Source: Pseudomonas triclosanedens
GTDB lineage: Bacteria; Pseudomonadota; Gammaproteobacteria; Pseudomonadales; Pseudomonadaceae
Direction of reading: 5' to 3'
DNA: 64,000 nucleotides
Assembly: GCF_026686735.1 (NCBI RefSeq)
Contig: NZ_CP113432.1
Span: 5,879,001 to 5,943,000, forward strand
Shown: positions 60,862 through 64,000 of the stretch, piece by piece
How the letters are laid out: each line of letters begins with the position of its first letter
How positions within the stretch are numbered: position 1 is the stretch's first letter
Made by a program: the position numbers and the translations under genes
The notes under the pieces: model-generated
Database searches by the model: none
Seen by the model: only the letters and a program-made list of their open reading frames with translations
What the model was told of the DNA's origin: nothing

Positions 60862-61551
60862 ATGACCGACGCCAATCCGTATCTGCTCCGCCTCGTCGAG
60901 GGCCGCTGGTTCCAGGCCCTCCCGGACAGTCTGCGCCAAGCCCTGTGCGGCGCCGCCGTGGTCCGCCGCCTGCCAGCCGGGCAACGCCTGTTCGCCCGCG
61001 GCGATGCCCCCTGTGGGCTGTATTGCGTTGTGGAAGGTGCAATGCGCATCAGCGTGGTCGGCGAAAATGGCAAGGAAGCGCTGCTGGCGCTGGTGGAGCC
61101 ACCTAACTGGTTCGGCGAGATCTGCCTGTTCGACGGCCAGCCACGCACCCACGACGCCTTCGCCGAGGGCGCCACGACACTGCTCCAGGTGCCCCAGGTT
61201 CCATTGCAGGCGATGCTCACCCAGCACCCGGAGTACTGGCGCGACTTCGCCCTGCTGATGAGCCACAAGCTGCGCATTACCTTCGCCGTGCTGGAAGAGC
61301 TGTCACTGTTGCCGGCCGCACCGCGCCTGGCGCGGCGGCTGCTGATGATCGCCGAGGGCTACGGCGAGTCGTCCACCTGCAAGCGCGAGCTGCACCTGCC
61401 GCAGGAACAACTGGCGGCGATGCTGTCGCTGTCACGGCAGACCACCAACCAGATTCTCAAGGACCTGGAAGCCCAGGGCATCCTCCGGCTCAGCTACGGA
61501 GGGATCGAGATCCTCGACCGCGACCGCCTGCGCGATGCCGCGCACGCCTAG
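60862..61551 (+). CDS. Crp/Fnr-family regulator
   Basis: A 229-residue protein. ATG 60862 (MTDANPYLLRLVEGRWFQALP) gives the usual N-terminus; an upstream ATG at 60814 with an AAGG site is in frame and remains possible. The cyclic-nucleotide-binding fold covers about 20-135 (GQRLFARGDAPCGLYCVVEGAMRIS, NWFGEICLFDGQPRTHDAFA). The RxS contact for cAMP is not conserved as in CRP, so another ligand is likely. No FNR cysteine cluster is present. The C-terminal helix-turn-helix is LHLPQEQLAAMLSLSRQTTNQILKDLEAQGIL. It is divergent from the Mpo1-like gene, which may be its target. Confidence 0.85.
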   Translation: MTDANPYLLRLVEGRWFQALPDSLRQALCGAAVVRRLPAGQRLFARGDAPCGLYCVVEGAMRISVVGENGKEALLALVEPPNWFGEICLFDGQPRTHDAFAEGATTLLQVPQVPLQAMLTQHPEYWRDFALLMSHKLRITFAVLEELSLLPAAPRLARRLLMIAEGYGESSTCKRELHLPQEQLAAMLSLSRQTTNQILKDLEAQGILRLSYGGIEILDRDRLRDAAHA

Positions 61552-61694
61552 GTGTTGAGCCCCACGAATCACTCTTTCGGATGGTTGCAGTAGCGGCGAT
61601 CAGCGCTAGCCTTGGGATAGCCGTGGATCTGGCGCCAGAAAACCACAACCCGGCGCGCCGAGCGGCACACAATAACAATAAGGAACCTCCCGCC

Positions 61695-62462
61695 ATGCTC
61701 CGGACACTCGATGTGCTTCGTGGTCTCCTGCTGTGCTATCTCGGCCTTTTCGCCCTCTGTGCGCAGGCCAGCCTGCCCAGCGATGAGCTGCAACTGCAGA
61801 CCATGCAGGTGTATACCTGCCGATCGATCAACAGCCTGCTCCTGCTGCGCGGCGAAGGCTTCCAGGAAAACCACGCCGCCCAGTTGGAAAAGGACCTGGC
61901 CACCCTGGACAGCACGCTCAAGAGCTATGCCAGATCCGATACCGACCTGAAGAAGGCGCATGCGGAATTCGTTACCCAGATTCGCAATGGCGTTTCCTAC
62001 GGCCCCAAGGAAGAGGACCTGCCCTGGCGCTACAACCAGGACCTCAGCCGGGCGCTGCGTGACCTGCTGAACCAGATCGAGCGTTTCGTCCCGGCCAGCG
62101 CCAATGCCGGTCAGGTCCCGCTGTGGGAGCTGCCGGTACGGGTCGAGTTCCTCGCCACCCAGTATCTGGGCCGCGCCTACATGAGCGGGCTGGAGATATC
62201 CCGGGAACAACCCCAGGAGTACCTGGGGCAGGACGAGAGCGTGCTGGTTCCGCTGTTGTCGCAACGCATCGAGCAACTGCCGGATGGCGACACGACCAAG
62301 AAGTTGCAGACGCGCTGGGATTATCTGAGCAAGGCGCTGCTGGACATGAACAGCAAGAGCAATGCCCTGGTCAGCGCCTCGGGCCGCCCGTGGGCGCCGA
62401 TCATCGTCGAGCGCAACGCCCGCGCGGTCTCAGGGCAACTGATGCAGATCAGCCAGCAGTAG
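61695..62462 (+). CDS. exported protein of unknown function
   Basis: A 255-residue protein whose ATG at 61695 follows AAGGAAC. The N-terminus (MLRTLDVLRGLLLCYLGLFALCAQA) is a signal peptide. The mature chain is mainly helical and polar, with a pattern LQTMQVYTCRSINSLLLLRGEG near its start, WRYNQDLSRALRDLLNQIERFVP in the middle and LQTRWDYLSKALLDMNSKSNALV near the end. No known domain is recognised. It is monocistronic, 143 bp after the Crp-like gene and 4 bp from the convergent polyphosphate kinase gene. A periplasmic location is the only safe statement. Confidence 0.7.
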   Translation: MLRTLDVLRGLLLCYLGLFALCAQASLPSDELQLQTMQVYTCRSINSLLLLRGEGFQENHAAQLEKDLATLDSTLKSYARSDTDLKKAHAEFVTQIRNGVSYGPKEEDLPWRYNQDLSRALRDLLNQIERFVPASANAGQVPLWELPVRVEFLATQYLGRAYMSGLEISREQPQEYLGQDESVLVPLLSQRIEQLPDGDTTKKLQTRWDYLSKALLDMNSKSNALVSASGRPWAPIIVERNARAVSGQLMQISQQ

Positions 62463-62466
62463 CGGC

Positions 62467-63453
62467 TCAGGCCGAAGCGGGCACCTCGCGCTCGGTCGCC
62501 GGCATCGTCGGCAGCGGCCGCTCCAGCTCATCGCAGTCCAGCTCGGCGGCGCGGCCAACCAGGAGCTCGTCCGGCGCGCGGGCTATCTTCAGATCCTTGC
62601 CGGGGTAGTCCAGCGAGTGCAGGAAGTGCCGCAGGCAATTGAGCCGCGCACGCTTCTTGTCGTCGGACTTGACCACAACCCAGGGCGCGTCTGCGGTGTC
62701 GGTGTGGAAGAACATCGCTTCCTTGGCCTGGGTGTAGTCGTCCCAGCGATCCAGCGACTGGATATCGATGGGCGACAGCTTCCAGTGCTTGAGCGGGTCG
62801 TCGCGGCGCGATACGAAGCGCCGCAATTGCTCCTCGCGGCTTACCGAGAACCAGTACTTGAACAGGTGGATGCCATTGCGCACCAGCATGCGCTCCAGGT
62901 CCGGCGTCTGCTGCATGAACTCCAGGTACTGGCGCGGCGTGCAGAAGCCCATCACGCGCTCTACCCCCGCACGGTTGTACCAGGAACGGTCGAGGAAGAC
63001 GATTTCACCCGCGGTCGGTAGATGCTGGATGTAACGCTGGAAGTACCATTGCCCGCGTTCGGCATCGCTGGGCTTCTCCAGCGCCACCACTCGCGCGCCG
63101 CGCGGGTTGAGGTGCTCGGTAAAGCGCTTGATGGTGCCGCCCTTGCCGGCCGCATCGCGCCCTTCGAAGAGCACGACGATGCGTTGTCCGGTCTCCTTCA
63201 CCCAGTTCTGCACCTTGAGCAGCTCGACCTGCAGCTTGGCTTTCTGCACCTCGTACTCCCTGCGCTGCATGCGCTTGCGGTACGGGTAGCTGGCGGGCAG
63301 GTCGGCAGAGGTGGAATCCTCGTTGCTGCCGCGCGGCGCCATCGCAACGGTGAGCGCCACCGGGCCGTGGCTCTGGGAGCGAATCTCCTCGCCGCCACCG
63401 GTAGGGGCCGCGATGGATCCTGCGGGCAGGGTCTTGGGGTCGTTCTGGGGCAT
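62467..63453 (-). CDS. ppk2: polyphosphate kinase 2 family protein
   Basis: A 328-residue single-domain PPK2. It transfers phosphate between polyphosphate and nucleoside diphosphates, typically GDP or ADP. ATG 63453 follows GGAGGAG. Walker A is VLFEGRDAAGKGGTIKRF (about 94-111), Walker B is EIVFLDRSWYNRAGVERVMGF (about 150-170) and the lid arginines lie in LRRFVSRRDDPLKHWKLSPID. About 50 N-terminal residues are poorly ordered, and the last 20 are acidic/variable. The length fits class I PPK2 such as PA0141 of PAO1. This gene marks a break from the PA0279 side of the PAO1 order. Confidence 0.92.
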   Translation of the reverse strand: MPQNDPKTLPAGSIAAPTGGGEEIRSQSHGPVALTVAMAPRGSNEDSTSADLPASYPYRKRMQRREYEVQKAKLQVELLKVQNWVKETGQRIVVLFEGRDAAGKGGTIKRFTEHLNPRGARVVALEKPSDAERGQWYFQRYIQHLPTAGEIVFLDRSWYNRAGVERVMGFCTPRQYLEFMQQTPDLERMLVRNGIHLFKYWFSVSREEQLRRFVSRRDDPLKHWKLSPIDIQSLDRWDDYTQAKEAMFFHTDTADAPWVVVKSDDKKRARLNCLRHFLHSLDYPGKDLKIARAPDELLVGRAAELDCDELERPLPTMPATEREVPASA

Positions 63454-63581
63454 GGTCTCCTCCTGTGAGACGGAATGGGTTGGCCGGATATCCTGTCCAC
63501 TTTGCTCACCGTCGCGGCGACTCCCCTTGACCGACATCAATCCCGGCGGGGGAGCTGCCCGTCATGTGCCGCGAGCATGCC

Positions 63582-64000
63582 TCACAGCCAGCCTTTGTAC
63601 TTGAACCAGTAGTACGGAATGATCGCCGAGATGACCATCGCCACCAGCGCCATCGGGTAGCCCGCCAGCCAGGCAAGCTCGGGCATGTGCTCGAAGTTCA
63701 TGCCATACACGGTGCCCACCAGGGTCGGCGGCAGGAACAGCACGGCGGCGATGGAGAACACCTTGATGATGCTGTTCTGCTCGATGTTGATCAGGCCCAG
63801 CGTGGCATCGAGCAGGAAAGTGATTTCGCCGGACATCTTCGACTGGTACTCGCTGAGCGAGCGCACGTCGCGCTCCACCGACTTCATGCCCAGCTTCACT
63901 TCGTCGCTGATCCAGCCGTTGTTGCCCTGGCGGAAGTACGCCAGCGGCCGGCTGATGCTCAGGAGGCTCTCGTTGAGCTTGGACAGCAGGGAGTTGCTGC
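63582..64000 (-). CDS. corA: CorA-type magnesium/cobalt transporter, C-terminal part
   Basis: The frame is open to the window edge, so only the last 139 codons are seen; the N-terminus is beyond base 64000. The fragment carries the stalk helix (SLLSISRPLAYFRQG...ERDVRSLSEYQSKMSGEITFLLDATLGLINIEQN) and two transmembrane helices with the family signature YGMNF between them (VLFLPPTLVGTVYGMNFEHMPEL), ending KYKGWL. CorA forms pentameric Mg2+ channels. The GMN motif and the two-helix C-terminus make the call firm. It is the upstream neighbour of the ppk2 gene on the same strand, 128 bp away. Confidence 0.9.
   Translation of the reverse strand, partial: SNSLLSKLNESLLSISRPLAYFRQGNNGWISDEVKLGMKSVERDVRSLSEYQSKMSGEITFLLDATLGLINIEQNSIIKVFSIAAVLFLPPTLVGTVYGMNFEHMPELAWLAGYPMALVAMVISAIIPYYWFKYKGWL

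Overview
The window is chromosomal DNA of a high-GC Pseudomonas. Protein types and gene order match the PA0279-PA0310 stretch of P. aeruginosa PAO1 as I remember it: hacB, spuHGFECDBA (read left to right), spuI, aguR-aguBA, oprE, a PAS-GGDEF gene, desA, a pipA-like gene, then sbp-cysTWA. It is not P. aeruginosa itself. A large exopolysaccharide locus sits between oprE and the PAS-GGDEF gene, the guanidinopropionate genes (gpu) expected before desA are missing, and the second polyamine-binding gene after spuI is an extra copy. The P. nitroreducens/citronellolis group is a plausible host, by inference only. No tRNA, rRNA, transposase, phage gene or CRISPR array was seen.

Layout. 0-9 kb: small conserved proteins (DUF4399, DUF523, DUF6160-like, 2OG-Fe(II) oxygenase, DUF2059, alpha/beta hydrolase, DUF6436), then an AraC-type regulator divergent from an acyl-homoserine-lactone acylase (hacB). 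9.3-25.6 kb: a polyamine block with the SpuDEFGH importer, the gamma-glutamyl route (SpuA, SpuB, SpuI), the transaminase SpuC, two further putrescine-type binding proteins, and the agmatine route aguBA with its TetR repressor. 25.6-27.9 kb: a repeat-rich spacer, the OprE porin and a 570-bp upstream region.

28.0-46.1 kb: a 14-gene minus-strand Wzx/Wzy-type exopolysaccharide operon. In transcription order it encodes an FAD/NAD(P) oxidoreductase, a sugar aminotransferase, the Wzx flippase, a GT2, the Wzc tyrosine kinase, a WbqC-like protein, an RfaH-type antiterminator, a GT2, a GT4, an O-antigen-polymerase-like protein fused to a PslG/GH39-like glycosidase, a GT4, RmlA, a WcaJ-type initiating transferase and a Wza-type lipoprotein. 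Its 1-kb non-coding leader carries two ops-like elements, GGCGGTAGC(T/C)T, on the transcribed strand. That matches the RfaH-like gene inside the operon and suggests self-reinforcing antitermination. The fused polymerase-hydrolase and the tandem ops/RfaH arrangement are the most unusual things here.

47.2-56.3 kb: c-di-GMP enzymes (PAS-GGDEF and PAS-PAS-GGDEF-EAL) around the desaturase desA, then a sulfate uptake operon (yezD, sbp, cysT, cysW, cysA). 56.3-64 kb: a TetR / atypical SDR / GSH-dependent isomerase group, a tandem 170-bp repeat array, a MmyB-type XRE regulator divergent from a small membrane protein, a Mpo1-like protein, a Crp/Fnr regulator, an unknown exported protein, a PPK2-type polyphosphate kinase and the end of a CorA transporter cut by the window edge.
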